Origin: an uncultured Paracoccaceae bacterium
GTDB taxonomy: Bacteria; Pseudomonadota; Alphaproteobacteria; Rhodobacterales; Rhodobacteraceae
NCBI GenBank assembly: GCA_951812305.1
Contig: CATOSB010000002.1
Coordinates: 1,178,001 to 1,242,000 of the forward strand
DNA length: 64,000 nucleotides
Direction of reading: 5' to 3'
Shown: piece by piece, positions 34,335 through 43,958 of the stretch
Numbering within the stretch: the stretch's first letter is position 1
Layout: each line of letters starts with the position of its first letter
Program-made: the position numbers and the translations under genes
The notes under the pieces: model-generated
What the model saw: the letters and a program-made list of their open reading frames with translations, nothing else
The model's database searches: none
Told to the model about the DNA's origin: nothing

Positions 34335-35588
34335 TCAGCGAAACGACCGCCCCTTGATGATCGAGTCGCTGCCAAAGCGGTCCCTGATCTTGTCGGTTGC
34401 GCGTTCGGCCCGCGCCCGCTGTTCGGCTTGTGGATCAAGTAAATCGCCTGACAAATCAGCACCTTCTTCATCGGTCAGATGGCTGATGCCGACACCCAAC
34501 AACCGATACGGCCCTTCATCACCAACGATGTCATAAAGTTCGCGCGCGGTGCGGTAAATCCGGTCGGCCATTTGGGTTGGATCGGTCAGTTGCGATTGGC
34601 GCGTCAGAATACGGTGATTGGCGCGTTTCAGTTTCAGTGTCACAACCCGGCCCGCGATGCCCTTGGCCTTGGCGCGGTCGGCCACCTTTTCGGACAGCCG
34701 CCAGATATGGCCATCCAGAATGTCGTCGCTCGCCGTGTCCTCAAAAAACGTCGTTTCATTGCTGATCGACTTCACCGGCGCGTTGCGCTGCACACGACGA
34801 AAATCTTCGCCGCGTGACAAGTGATACAGCCGCTCGCCGGAGTGCCCGAACCGTTCGGACAAATCCTGCCGATCCCAGCGGCGCAAATCGGCGAATGTGC
34901 GAATTCCCGCCTTGTCGAGCGAGGCCTGAAACGCCGGACCGATCCCCCAGATCAATCGCACAGGTTTTTCGGCAAGGAAATCCAGCGTCTCGGCCTTGCC
35001 GATCACCGAAAACCCGCGCGGTTTGTCGAGATCGCTGGCCACCTTGGCGAGGAATTTATTGTGGCTTAGGCCAATTGACCCGGTGATCCCGATCTCGTCC
35101 TTCATCCGTTTCGTAAGCCGCGCCAGCATCACTGCAGGCGGCCCACCGTGCAGGCGCTCGGTACCGGTCAGGTCCATGAATGCCTCGTCCAGCGACAACG
35201 GCTCGATGGACGGCGTCAGTTCCTCCATCAGCGCCCGCACTTCCTTGGATACTGCGGAATAGACGTTCATCCGTGGCTTCACGACCACCGCTTCCGGGCA
35301 CAGCTTCAACGCCTGAAACATCGGCATTGCAGAACGCACGCCCTTGATCCGCGCGATATAACAAGCCGTTGATACTACACCGCGCTTGCCGCCGCCGATG
35401 ATCACCGGCTTGTCCGCCAGTTCCGGATTGTCGCGCTTTTCGACAGAAGCGTAAAACGCATCGCAATCCATATGTGCGATGGAGAGATCGAACAGTTCCT
35501 CATGCTCTTTCACACGCGGGCCGTGGCATGACGGACAGCGCGCGCCAGCGTCAAACGTATTCAGGCAATCGCGGCAAAGGGCGGGCAT
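34335..35588 (-). CDS. dinB: DNA polymerase IV with N-terminal zinc-finger segment
   Basis: The Y-family polymerase of 417 residues has catalytic blocks AHMDCDAFYASVEKRDNPEL (near residue 40), YIARIKGVRSAMPMFQA and SLDEAFMDLTGTERL with the acidic pair near 130. A thumb/HhH region (WGIGPAFQASLDKAGI) and a little-finger domain follow. In front is a short CxxC...CxxC segment (CRDC, CPSC) probably binding zinc, seen in several alphaproteobacterial DinB proteins. ATG 35588 is chosen; an in-frame ATG lies 33 bases upstream. No clear GTTC-N7-GTTC SOS box was found upstream. Confidence 0.92.
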   Translation of the reverse strand: MPALCRDCLNTFDAGARCPSCHGPRVKEHEELFDLSIAHMDCDAFYASVEKRDNPELADKPVIIGGGKRGVVSTACYIARIKGVRSAMPMFQALKLCPEAVVVKPRMNVYSAVSKEVRALMEELTPSIEPLSLDEAFMDLTGTERLHGGPPAVMLARLTKRMKDEIGITGSIGLSHNKFLAKVASDLDKPRGFSVIGKAETLDFLAEKPVRLIWGIGPAFQASLDKAGIRTFADLRRWDRQDLSERFGHSGERLYHLSRGEDFRRVQRNAPVKSISNETTFFEDTASDDILDGHIWRLSEKVADRAKAKGIAGRVVTLKLKRANHRILTRQSQLTDPTQMADRIYRTARELYDIVGDEGPYRLLGVGISHLTDEEGADLSGDLLDPQAEQRARAERATDKIRDRFGSDSIIKGRSFR

Positions 35589-35677
35589 CGGCAAAAACTG
35601 GCCTTCGGCGGTTTTCCGCATCATATCGCACCATTTGCGACATGCCATCTTAACTTTATCCGCCTATGCTGGCGCCT

Positions 35678-36109
35678 ATGAATATAAACGATTTCAGCGG
35701 CGCGAAGCTGGCGATCCTTGCAAAAGACCATGTTCTTGGGTTTCTGCGCGACGACATTTCCAGCATCCCCTTCCCTGGCATGTGGGATCTTCCAGGCGGT
35801 GGGCGTAAAGGGACAGAAACGCCCGTCGAAACAGCGTTACGCGAAACCTGGGAAGAAACCGGATTGCGGGTATCTGGCGCAGATGTCGTGTGGGAACGTC
35901 TTTACCCAGTGACGCCACCGGATCGCCTTCCGACATGGTTCATGGTGGCACGACCCGGCTGGCTGACGCTGCCACCTCTGCGCCTCGGCGATGAGGGGCA
36001 GGCGGTCAAATGGCTTCCGGTTGAGAATTTTCTGGCGCTCGACACAGCAATCGACCACATGCAATGGCGCCTTCAGGATTATTTCGCTGATGTTTCGGAA
36101 GACGCCTGA
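35678..36109 (+). CDS. Nudix hydrolase
   Basis: The 143-residue protein has a complete Nudix box (GGGRKGTETPVETALRE followed by TWEETGL, about residues 43-66) within a single Nudix domain. It begins at ATG 35678 (MNINDF), divergent from dinB. Nudix enzymes hydrolyse nucleoside diphosphates linked to other groups; the position next to a translesion polymerase would fit a role in cleaning damaged nucleotides, but this is inference only. The C-terminus (DHMQWRLQDYFADV) is unremarkable. Confidence 0.88.
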   Translation: MNINDFSGAKLAILAKDHVLGFLRDDISSIPFPGMWDLPGGGRKGTETPVETALRETWEETGLRVSGADVVWERLYPVTPPDRLPTWFMVARPGWLTLPPLRLGDEGQAVKWLPVENFLALDTAIDHMQWRLQDYFADVSEDA

Positions 36110-36121
36110 ACAACAGCGATC

Positions 36122-36538
36122 TCACCCCCCATCCGCAGCCTTTACTAACCGCCAATACAGCAAACCAATCAGCGCCGCGAAGCTGTAGTCGAACACTGCG
36201 AACGACCAGAAACCGCCGCCACAGTACACCCAAACGCTGGCCATCCAGACCCGGCCACCGATGCCGATCCAGTTCGGCGCGCGGCACCCGATCGGGTCGC
36301 GCAATCCCGGCACGTATAGCGCGGTAACCAGCATCAGCGTTGCACCCCAGCCTCGCGTCCAACCGTCCGGTTCAGGCCCCGGAAGGTTAAAGACCTGCGC
36401 AATCCAATATGGGAAAAACAAACAGGCCAACCCAATCGCGATGTGACAGAACATGTTGAAGCCCAGCACGATCTTGTAGACGCGCAGGCGTTTTTCGACG
36501 GTTTCGCTCATTGACCGTGTTCGGGAAGTGTCTGTCAT
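36122..36538 (-). CDS. Small four-segment membrane protein, function unknown
   Basis: The 138-residue protein has a hydrophilic N-terminus and about four hydrophobic segments (near residues 24-48, 62-78, 90-108 and 110-130). Several tryptophans and a GWGATLMLVTALYVPGLRDP loop are conserved-looking. I recognise the general type from roseobacter genomes but cannot name a function. ATG 36538 is chosen; a second in-frame ATG is 27 bases later. It is convergent with the Nudix gene, with 12 bases between the stops. Confidence 0.65.
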   Translation of the reverse strand: MTDTSRTRSMSETVEKRLRVYKIVLGFNMFCHIAIGLACLFFPYWIAQVFNLPGPEPDGWTRGWGATLMLVTALYVPGLRDPIGCRAPNWIGIGGRVWMASVWVYCGGGFWSFAVFDYSFAALIGLLYWRLVKAADGG

Positions 36539-36771
36539 CTGAATAGCTCTTTCAAATCCAAAGAGGCCAATACCCTTTGCAGTTTAGGTCCAACAATCAT
36601 GTTCCAACGCGTCAAGGTTAGGCCGCGACCACACGCCACGCAAGAAAAACCCTTGGCCAGCACACGCAGGATTGGAATTGCAGATTTGGAATGCGTCGAA
36701 GCGGTTCGGGTTTCTTTGAAACAAGCTGCAATTTTGGCCTGGCGCGGACGTTCGCCGACCCAGAGCCAAGA

Positions 36772-36907
36772 CGCGCCATTGCCTGTCCGTGGGATGGCGA
36801 TGCAGCCTTTGTGATTGCCGGTTTATCTCGCCTTATCCGTATAACCTGATCGTCGTGCGCGACCTCACTACATCGCCAGCCCGTCGGGACGGGCAGGCGA
36901 TCGCGCG
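36772..36907 (+). repeat. Arm-paired intergenic repeat, copy F
   Basis: The arms are CGCGCCATTGCCTGTCCGT and the complement of CGCGCGATCGCCTGCCCGT, so this copy has several mismatches in the arm pairing. The inner box is degenerate (TTTATCTCGCCTTATCCG). The tail GGCCCAAGGGCCTTGATTC follows. It lies in the 496 bp between the membrane-protein gene and the DHDPS-like gene, which otherwise shows no gene. Confidence 0.75.
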
Positions 36908-37034
36908 GCGGCCCAAGGGCCTTGATTCTGCGCGTAGGTGGTATTCTTCTTTGCCCGCTTCAGGCCAAAAACGCCGTTTCCCCGCCAACCAAAATTGGTC
37001 TAGAAACCGACCACCAGGACGCAGGAGGGCGCCA

Positions 37035-37939
37035 ATGACCAAGGCAATTCGTGGCATTTACGCGGCGGCGATTTCGCCATTTACTGCCGATGGGGCGCTC
37101 GATACTAGCCGCCTGATCGCCTATTGCAACCACCTGATATCCGATTCCGGCGGCTGCGACGGCGTGGCACCGTTGGGCACGACCGGAGAAGGCACTTCGG
37201 TCAGTTTCAGCGACCGGCTGCGCGCACCGGACGCCTTTGCGAAGGCCGGGTTTCCGACAGAACGCGTGATTTTCGGCACCGGCGCGGCGTCGGTGACGGA
37301 TTGCGGCCTTATGACCAAGGCCCCCTGGACGCCGGGTACGCCAACGTGCTTGTCCTGCCACCGTTTTATTACAAGGACCCCGGTGAAGAGGGGCTTTACG
37401 CCTACTATTCCCGGGTCATCGAAACCGTCGGTTCAGACGATCTTCGCCTCTACCTCTACCACTTTCCGAAAATGTCAGCAGTTCCCCTGCCCGTCGCATT
37501 GGTGACCCGCCTTCGCGCGGCCTTCGGGCCGGTGGTGGCGGGTCTGAAGGATTCAACCGGCGACATTGAACAGACCCGTGCGTTCATCGAGGCGAGCGGC
37601 GGGGTTGCAGAGGGTTTCGATGTCTATCCGGCGAATGAGGCCTTGCTTTGGGACGGCCTGAAAATCGGATCGGCCGGAACGATTTCAGGCTCGACAAATG
37701 CCTTTGCTGCCTTGTCGAAAGCTGCGTTGAACGCGCCCGACAACGATGCGAGAGAGACGGCGATGGTGCGCGTCAAAGCGGCACGGGCATTTGCCGCCCA
37801 GTTCAACATGATGGCCGCGATGAAACAAATCGAAGCATGGCGCAGCGGTGATGACAACTGGTTGCGGTTAATGCCGCCGTTGACGGCGCTGTCGGGCGAA
37901 GAGCGCGAGAGGCTGCGTGCCGGGTTGAAGGGTTTCTGA
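37035..37939 (+). pseudogene. Dihydrodipicolinate synthase-family gene with a frameshift
   Basis: The first part from ATG 37035 (MTKAIRGIYAAAISPF, then GTTGEGTSVSFSDRL with the GTTGE phosphate/ketoacid motif) runs into another frame near 37322 in the stretch AAGGCCCCCTGGACG. Beyond it the family continues correctly: DAGYANVLVLPPFYYKD, LYLYHFP with the catalytic tyrosine, and GLKDSTGD with the Schiff-base lysine. Adding one base at the C-run restores about 302 residues. Intact relatives are pyruvate-dependent aldolases acting on dihydrodipicolinate, N-acetylneuraminate or sugar acids; the substrate here is not determined. An IS630 copy lies just downstream. Confidence 0.83.
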
Positions 37940-38008
37940 CGCGGATTGAATTGGCCCGATGCTGACCTCCACGCCACGCCGCCAACGCTCTTTCATCTGG
38001 CAGTAATA

Positions 38009-39173
38009 CCAAGGGTTATTCAATCTGACCGACTTTCGCCCAGTTGCGGCTTGCGATGGATGTGATGGTTTGCGGTCTTGCGATGAGGTTGTTCCAGGCC
38101 TCGCACCCCGCGTCGAGAATCGCGTCATATGTGTCGAACGTCCGGTTTGCGAGCCATGTCTGGCGGAGATATTGCCAAATGTTTTCGGTTGGATTCAGCT
38201 CTGGTGATTTGGGCGGCAGAAACATGAGCGACAGGTTTTGCGGGATTTCCAGAGCGGATGTCGTGTGCCAGCCGGCTTGGTCCATGAGGATGACGGCGTG
38301 GGCGCCATCGGAGACAATTTTGCTGATTTCTTCCAGGTGGCGCTGCATCGCATAGGTGTCGGCTGCTGGCATCATGATCGCCGCGCCGGTGCCGCGTTCG
38401 GGGCAGATGGCGCCAAAAAGATACGCATTTTGGTAACGCTGATCGGCGGGCTGGCGGGGCCGTGTGCCCTTGCGTGCCCACTGGCGGACGCGGGTGTTCT
38501 TCTGACCGAGACGCATCTCGTCCTGGAACCAGATTTCGACGGGTTTGTCCGGCGGCACCCCCTGAAGCGTCTCCTTCAGATTGTCGCCGAAGTTTTTTTG
38601 AAATCCTCAATGACCTGCACGTCCTGCCCCGGGTGCTGAGGGCGTGCGCTGATGTGGGAAAAGCCCAGATTGTGCAGAATCTGCCCCACATGGCGCTCGT
38701 GATAGTCGACGCCAAAACGCGCCTTGATCACATTCTTCAAATCGACCCGCCGCCAGCGGACGACACCGTCCTTTTCAGGATCAGGACCGGTCTCGACAAG
38801 AGCCGCCAGTTCATCCAGTTGCGCATTGTCAAGGCGGGATCGCGAGCCTCCTCGCTGCCGATCCAGCAGCCCCGCTGGACCATCAGCGTTGAAACGGAGC
38901 ACCCAGTCCCTGAGCGTTTGCCGGTCCATCCCGCCAATGCGGGCCGCAGCCCCACGCGACATGCCATCGGCGATAGCGGCAAGCGACAAAAGCCGTCGGC
39001 TCTGCCGGGCATCAGAACTCTCTGCGGCAAGCTTGCGCAGATCATTGGCGGTAAAATCGGCTCGCATCGGTATCCTGGCTGGCATCGGTGGTCTCCTTTG
39101 CCAATCTTGAATCACCTCAGCACCTCAGGCGGTACCCAAAATCCATAGCTGAGTCATTTTGAAGCACCCTTGG
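38009..39173 (-). mobile_element. IS630-family element, copy 2
   Basis: This is the second 1165 bp IS630 element, apparently identical to the one at 15931-17095 and in the same orientation. It is flanked by a TA duplication at 38007-38008 and 39174-39175. It lies between genes, after the frameshifted aldolase, and cuts no recognisable reading frame. Confidence 0.95.
38016..39115 (-). CDS. IS630-family transposase, two frames joined by -1 frameshift (copy 2)
   Basis: The product matches the transposase of copy 1 residue for residue: an N-terminal helix-turn-helix frame (39115 to 38576) and a DDE frame (38558 to 38016), linked through a seven-A run. A -1 slip there yields the full DDE protein. 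Both active-site aspartates and the glutamate (WFQDEM, LMDQAGW, NPTENIW) are present. Confidence 0.88.
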
Positions 39174-39194
39174 TATAAGTACTTCGGGGGGTCT

Positions 39195-39210
39195 GGGGGG
39201 CTGGCCCCCC
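39195..39210. repeat. Short palindrome GGGGGGCTGGCCCCCC (second copy)
   Basis: The same 16-mer as at 12002-12017, just downstream of IS630 copy 2. The preceding GGGGGGTCTGGGG makes it G-rich. It is intergenic. Confidence 0.6.
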
Positions 39211-39280
39211 AGTTAGTCGGATTGCTTTAGCAATTCGACGACCCGCTCCAGGCCCAATCATGCAGTTGTTCACGCACCCC

Positions 39281-40111
39281 CTATGGCCAGATTCCATACG
39301 TCTCGCGCAGATATTCGTAACACCGCAAATCCGCATCATCCCGGCCCATGCCGCTGATTTCTGAGCGCACAAGGCTCGCGTGAAAATGCGCGGGCGCGAG
39401 GTTGGGCTGTAGCGTATTTGCCGGCGTCCAGATCGGGACGTTGTTCAGCGCCAACATGCCCGATGTCCAGATATCATCGACCATCCAGTGGCTGTCGGGA
39501 ATGTCATAGGCCTCTTGTGGGATATGTTCAGGCCGCACCATGACGCCGCCCAGCCCCATGAACAGATCGGTGTAACCGGCGGTTTTGATCACTTTGCGCG
39601 AAGGTTTCTCTGCATTTCCCCAAATCCGATCTTTCAACGCATAGGTCGCATAACGAAGCAGGAACACGGGATCGGTTTGCCACGGCCTTTGAACTGCGCG
39701 GGGGTGATGGTCACGCCTTTGCGTGCTCTCAAACAATTCCGCCGCTTCGCGCGCCACCGGGGCAATCGCTGCCTCTGGATGATCGCGGCGCGCGGCGAGA
39801 AATACTTCGGCCCAATCCAAAGGATAGACCCTGTCATCATCGCAGAACAGGATGTCGACGTCTTCGCCAGCGAACAGCCGGGCTGCAGGCAGCACTTTCG
39901 TTGCGGGGCCGAAATCCTGTTCGCAACGGATGATCTCGACGCCTTCCGGCACGTCCGGCAGGGCGCCGTCCCAATCGGGAAACCGACGATAGGTTTCAGG
40001 GATAAACAGCAAGATCCGTGTCGGGGCGCTGTGTTGCTTCAACAAACAATCCAGTGTCACACCGATCAGCGGGAACCGGGGTGGGATGGAGGTGAGCGAA
40101 ACGACGAACAT
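39281..40111 (-). CDS. Glycosyltransferase-like protein A of a tandem pair
   Basis: The 276-residue protein starts MFVVSLTSIPPRFPLI (ATG 40111) and has a GT-A-like arrangement. A DDD motif near residue 81 (ILFCDDDRVYP) could bind a metal-nucleotide sugar, and a later VDDIWTSG near 218 may be the acceptor-side acidic motif. FGPATKVLPA near 58 resembles the substrate loop. The next gene shares the start LTSIPPRF, GPATK and DDD motifs, so they are paralogues. I would place both in a GT2-like group of roseobacters, with unknown substrate. Confidence 0.6.
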   Translation of the reverse strand: MFVVSLTSIPPRFPLIGVTLDCLLKQHSAPTRILLFIPETYRRFPDWDGALPDVPEGVEIIRCEQDFGPATKVLPAARLFAGEDVDILFCDDDRVYPLDWAEVFLAARRDHPEAAIAPVAREAAELFESTQRRDHHPRAVQRPWQTDPVFLLRYATYALKDRIWGNAEKPSRKVIKTAGYTDLFMGLGGVMVRPEHIPQEAYDIPDSHWMVDDIWTSGMLALNNVPIWTPANTLQPNLAPAHFHASLVRSEISGMGRDDADLRCYEYLRETYGIWP

Positions 40112-40121
40112 GGCTGTCCGC

Positions 40122-40808
40122 TTACCCACTGTCCGCAGACATGTCACGCCAGATGCCAAGTTCATTGCTCAGGCGGTGTGCGACGTCCCGGTTCAGTTTC
40201 GCACGCTTTGCCCCGTCAACCTCGGCATCCTGCAATCCCGCTGGCGCATCTGATGGCGCAACATGCGCTCTGGCCGCTTGGCACTCCACAATGTCTAATC
40301 CCGCAGCCGCGATAAAGGCGGACAACCAGAGGTCATCGACCCACTCAGCGGGGCGTTCGACCGCGCACACGCCCGGATCAAGCCAACGCGGCCGCAGCAT
40401 GATTCCGGCAAAGCCCTGAACAATCTGCCCCCGCCCCGGCAACCCAAGCCGCGAGACATCAAAGCAACTGGCGGCGATCACTGCATTGGGATGCGCGGCT
40501 CGTACTGCCTTAAACGCGGCAAGCCAGCCCGGCCCATAGCCGCAATCGTCATCCACCAGCAACACATCGTGTTCGGGAAAATCCCGATAGACCGTCAGGA
40601 ATTTCGTGGCCGGGCCGTGATCTTCGGCACGAAGTAGGGTAACCCCCGCTGGTATTTCTGGAATGTCGCCGCTCCAGTTTGGGAACCAGCGGTATTGACA
40701 CGGCAAGGTCAGCACCACGTGGTTCGTGCCCAGAGCAACCAGTGCCTGAAGCCGGTCGGTGAGATCGGGAAACCGTGGTGGGATGGAAGTCAGGGCTAAA
40801 ATGGTCAT
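40122..40808 (-). CDS. Glycosyltransferase-like protein B of a tandem pair
   Basis: The 228-residue paralogue of the following gene starts MTILALTSIPPRFPDL (ATG 40808) and has GPATKFLTVYRDF near residue 57, VLLVDDDCGYG near 75 and a later AEWVDDLWLSAF near 155. It is shorter than its neighbour in the middle. The two are 10 bases apart on the same strand, probably cotranscribed, and lie 200 bp past sat-cysC. A link to sulfated glycans would be speculative. Confidence 0.6.
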   Translation of the reverse strand: MTILALTSIPPRFPDLTDRLQALVALGTNHVVLTLPCQYRWFPNWSGDIPEIPAGVTLLRAEDHGPATKFLTVYRDFPEHDVLLVDDDCGYGPGWLAAFKAVRAAHPNAVIAASCFDVSRLGLPGRGQIVQGFAGIMLRPRWLDPGVCAVERPAEWVDDLWLSAFIAAAGLDIVECQAARAHVAPSDAPAGLQDAEVDGAKRAKLNRDVAHRLSNELGIWRDMSADSG

Positions 40809-41010
40809 CAGTGCCTGCGCTGTGCGCTGACCGGGAAATTCCAGCTTAACCGGAGAACACGCGCCTTTGTTTGAATTTGTAGAATGCACCGGAAACTTTG
40901 AAAGTTTCCGCGCCGATTTCTTTGAAAGAATCCGTTGTCCGGACCAACCGTCGCACGAACCGCGTGCATGTCGGCGTCAAGCCAAGCCCGCAAACCCCGC
41001 CAACCAGACC

Positions 41011-42717
41011 CTACCCCGCGATCAGGCCAAGGTTTTCCAGCGTCAAAACAACCTGATGGGCGCAATTGTCGACCTCGACATTTTCTGTCTCAACCCGCAA
41101 TTCGGGGTTATCAGGCACGTCATAAGGGTCTGAAATACCGGTGAATTCCTTGATCTTGCCTTCGCGTGCAAGCTTATAAAGCCCCTTGCGGTCGCGGCGT
41201 TCGCATTCCTCGATGCTGGTCGCGACATGCACCTCTACAAACGCGCCATAGGCTTCAACATCTTCGCGCACTGCACGCCGGGTCGCGGCGTAAGGTGCAA
41301 TCGGCGCACAAATCGCGATGCCACCATTCTTGGTGATCTCGGACGCGACATAGCCGATGCGGCGGATGTTCAGATCGCGGTGCTCTTTGGAAAAGCCAAG
41401 CTCGGATGACAGGTTTTTGCGAACAATGTCACCGTCGAGCAGCGTCACCGGACGCCCGCCCATCTCCATCAGCTTGACCATCAATGCGTTTGCGATGGTG
41501 GATTTGCCCGATCCCGAGAAACCGGTGAAGAAAACGGTGAAACCCTGATTGGACCGTGGCGGATAGCGGCGGCGCAGCTCGATCACGACCTCTGGGAACG
41601 AAAACCATTCCGGGATTTCCAGTCCTTCACGCAAGCGGCGGCGCAGTTCTGTGCCGGAGATGTTCAGAACCGTGGACCCATCAGTCACCTCGTCCGCCGG
41701 TTCGTATTGTGCACGTTCCTGCACATAAACCATGTGTTTGAAATCGACCATTTCGATTCCGATCTCATCGGCATGTTCGCGAACGAGATCCTGCGCGTCG
41801 TAGGCGCCGTAGAAATCTTCGCCGGCAGAGTTCTTGCCGGGTCCGGCGTGGTCGCGCCCAACAATCATGTGGGTACATCCGTGGTTGGCGCGGATCAGCC
41901 CGTGCCAAACGGCTTCTCTCGGCCCGGCCATGCGCATGGCGAGATTGAGCAGTGACATATGCGTGGTCGACGCCGGGTATTTGTCCAGCACTGCCTCATA
42001 GCAACGCACGCGTGTGAAGTGATCGACGTCACCGGGCTTGGTCATGCCAACGACCGGATGGATCAGAAGGTTCGCCTTGGCCTCGCGCGCGGCGCGGAAC
42101 GTCAGTTCCTGATGCGCGCGGTGCAGAGGGTTGCGGGTTTGAAACGCCACCACCTTGCGCCAGCCCAGTTTGCGGAAATAGGCGCGCAATTCATTCGGCG
42201 TTTCGCGGCGCGCCCGGAAATCGTAGTGAACGGGTGGTTGTATGCCGACCACCGGACCGCCGAGATAGACCTTTCCGGCCGTGTTGTGCAGGTAATTTAC
42301 CGCCGGGTGGGCATCGTCATCCGCCCCGAACACCTTTTCCGCCTCGCGCGATTTATCCGGCACCCATTTGTCGGTGACCGTCATGGTGCCAAGGATCACA
42401 CCTTCCTGATCGCGTAGGGCGATATCCTGCCCGGTTTTGACCGTTTCGGCGAATTCCTCAGACACGTCCAGCGTGATCGGCATCGGCCAAAGCGCACCGT
42501 CGGCGAGGCGCATGTTTTCGACGACGCTGTTGTAGTCTGCCTCGCTCAGAAATCCTTTCAGCGGGTTGAAACCGCCGTTCATCAACAATTCCAGATCGCA
42601 AATCTGACGCGGGCTCATATCCCATGATGTCAGCTCTGCCGCCTCCAGCTTCATCTTCTGGGCGCTGTCCCAGGAAACATAAAGTTCCGGGATCGGGGCG
42701 AGGTTACGCATTTCCAT
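41011..42717 (-). CDS. sat-cysC: Bifunctional ATP sulfurylase / APS kinase
   Basis: The 568-residue fusion has an ATP-sulfurylase domain (residues 1-385) with QTRNPLHRAHQE near 195 and GRDHAGPGKN near 290. An APS-kinase domain follows with the P-loop GFSGSGKST near 398, LLDGDIVRKNLSSELGFS and ICAPIAPYAATRR. It makes APS and then PAPS from sulfate. In this setting it supplies activated sulfate for sulfotransfer or assimilation. Sulfite released by Xsc is normally exported or oxidised by other enzymes, so a direct link with taurine breakdown is not implied. A second ATG lies two codons on. Confidence 0.93.
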   Translation of the reverse strand: MEMRNLAPIPELYVSWDSAQKMKLEAAELTSWDMSPRQICDLELLMNGGFNPLKGFLSEADYNSVVENMRLADGALWPMPITLDVSEEFAETVKTGQDIALRDQEGVILGTMTVTDKWVPDKSREAEKVFGADDDAHPAVNYLHNTAGKVYLGGPVVGIQPPVHYDFRARRETPNELRAYFRKLGWRKVVAFQTRNPLHRAHQELTFRAAREAKANLLIHPVVGMTKPGDVDHFTRVRCYEAVLDKYPASTTHMSLLNLAMRMAGPREAVWHGLIRANHGCTHMIVGRDHAGPGKNSAGEDFYGAYDAQDLVREHADEIGIEMVDFKHMVYVQERAQYEPADEVTDGSTVLNISGTELRRRLREGLEIPEWFSFPEVVIELRRRYPPRSNQGFTVFFTGFSGSGKSTIANALMVKLMEMGGRPVTLLDGDIVRKNLSSELGFSKEHRDLNIRRIGYVASEITKNGGIAICAPIAPYAATRRAVREDVEAYGAFVEVHVATSIEECERRDRKGLYKLAREGKIKEFTGISDPYDVPDNPELRVETENVEVDNCAHQVVLTLENLGLIAG

Positions 42718-43026
42718 AAGTCACTACTCTGATTTGATTGCGCGCGCGTACGCGGCGATTTGATTTGCGCGCGGCATAAACCCGCAACGCGATCCAGTTC
42801 AAGCGAAGGTCGCCGAAAGTCCTGAATTGCGGCATTTTGCGCACGTCTTTAGGCAAAGTAGTTTGTAGAGAGGACCCCCGCTTCTGCCCGGTTATCACAA
42901 TTAGTTTTGATTCCGCGGGATTTTCTTGAAGGAGGCGAGAATTCGGATACAAATACTACATGTAGGGGGAAAACACTGCACGCCAACTAGATATCCGAAT
43001 TCGTCGTCAAAGCCTTGGAGGGAATT
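42718..43026. other. 309 bp divergent promoter region between sat-cysC and the OmpA-like gene
   Basis: The two genes start away from each other, so both promoters must lie here. No gene or strong operator is seen. The stretch near 42870-43000 is AT-richer than its surroundings, and the OmpA-like gene has GGAGGG five bases before its ATG. Confidence 0.5.
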
Positions 43027-43665
43027 ATGACAGATCGGAGTATTAGGACCGCCATTTCCGGCATCGTCGCCGGCTCAATCATCGCAATCGCCGCCACAAG
43101 TTCCGCGTTCGGCCAAAGCAACAGCGAGGGCGCGATATACAGCGGCATACTGGCCAGTCTGCAAGCAAAGCCCGCACTACGCGCTATTTCGCAACCAGTG
43201 ACTAGTGGCGAAACCATCGCAGCTGCGGACACTGCGCCACGTGCGGCTGATTCACATGCCGGACACCGGCATGGGGTAAACGCAGTGAATTCATCCATTC
43301 CATGCGTTGCCGATCTGGCAATGGTCGCCGATCGTGCGCGGGTGAATTTTGCGTCTGGTTCGGCGGAATTGGACCGCTATGCCAAGGAATCCATTTTGGT
43401 TCTGGCGTCGATGGCACAGACCTGTCCGCAGGCGCGAGTGCTGATTGAAGGCTATGCAGACCCGGTCGGCAATGCGGAGTACAACCTGACTCTCAGCTGG
43501 CGCCGCGCGAATGTTGTTCTGGAAGCAATCAGGGCGGCGGGGTTTCCGACCGACACCTTTCACGTCTATTCGCACCTGACTGACCACGACGACGAGACCT
43601 GTAAGCATTTCAACGTCGTGGATCGAAGAACGGAATTTGTCGTGGTCCCGCGTACCAGCGGATGA
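43027..43665 (+). CDS. OmpA-family periplasmic/outer-membrane protein
   Basis: The 212-residue protein has a signal peptide (residues 1-30, ending SSAFGQ), a variable region of about 70 residues and a C-terminal OmpA-like domain from about residue 103. Markers are VNFASGSAELDRYAKESI, VLIEGYADPVGNAEYN and LSWRRANVVLEAI, the peptidoglycan-binding pattern. Two cysteines (near 98 and 138) and CKHF near 198 could form a disulfide. There is no N-terminal beta-barrel, so it is probably periplasmic and wall-attached. Confidence 0.85.
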   Translation: MTDRSIRTAISGIVAGSIIAIAATSSAFGQSNSEGAIYSGILASLQAKPALRAISQPVTSGETIAAADTAPRAADSHAGHRHGVNAVNSSIPCVADLAMVADRARVNFASGSAELDRYAKESILVLASMAQTCPQARVLIEGYADPVGNAEYNLTLSWRRANVVLEAIRAAGFPTDTFHVYSHLTDHDDETCKHFNVVDRRTEFVVVPRTSG

Positions 43666-43958
43666 CCTGACAAAAAATACACCCGGCGGCTTTGAGCCAA
43701 ATCAAGGTTTGGGGCCGCCACTGCTGTATGATCATACCGTCGGGCGGACCTTGACGCATGATCACCCGGGAAGTTTTCGAAGAAATGTCTGCCCGAAACG
43801 CGCTGCGCCCTTCGATGACGACTTGCGCCTTTTGCGCGCAATCTGTTCGCCTTGCTGCCGCGATTTCTGTCAAAGCAACCAGGGGGCTGTGCGGGATGCG
43901 AGATGATCGGATGGTCGGCAATCCGGCCATGAATACTTATTTCAAAGGAGACACACCC

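Noticed and set aside
43758..43958. N-terminal extension of the phasin frame
   Set aside because: The upstream part lacks a ribosome site and resembles no phasin; AAAGGAG sits correctly before GTG 43959.
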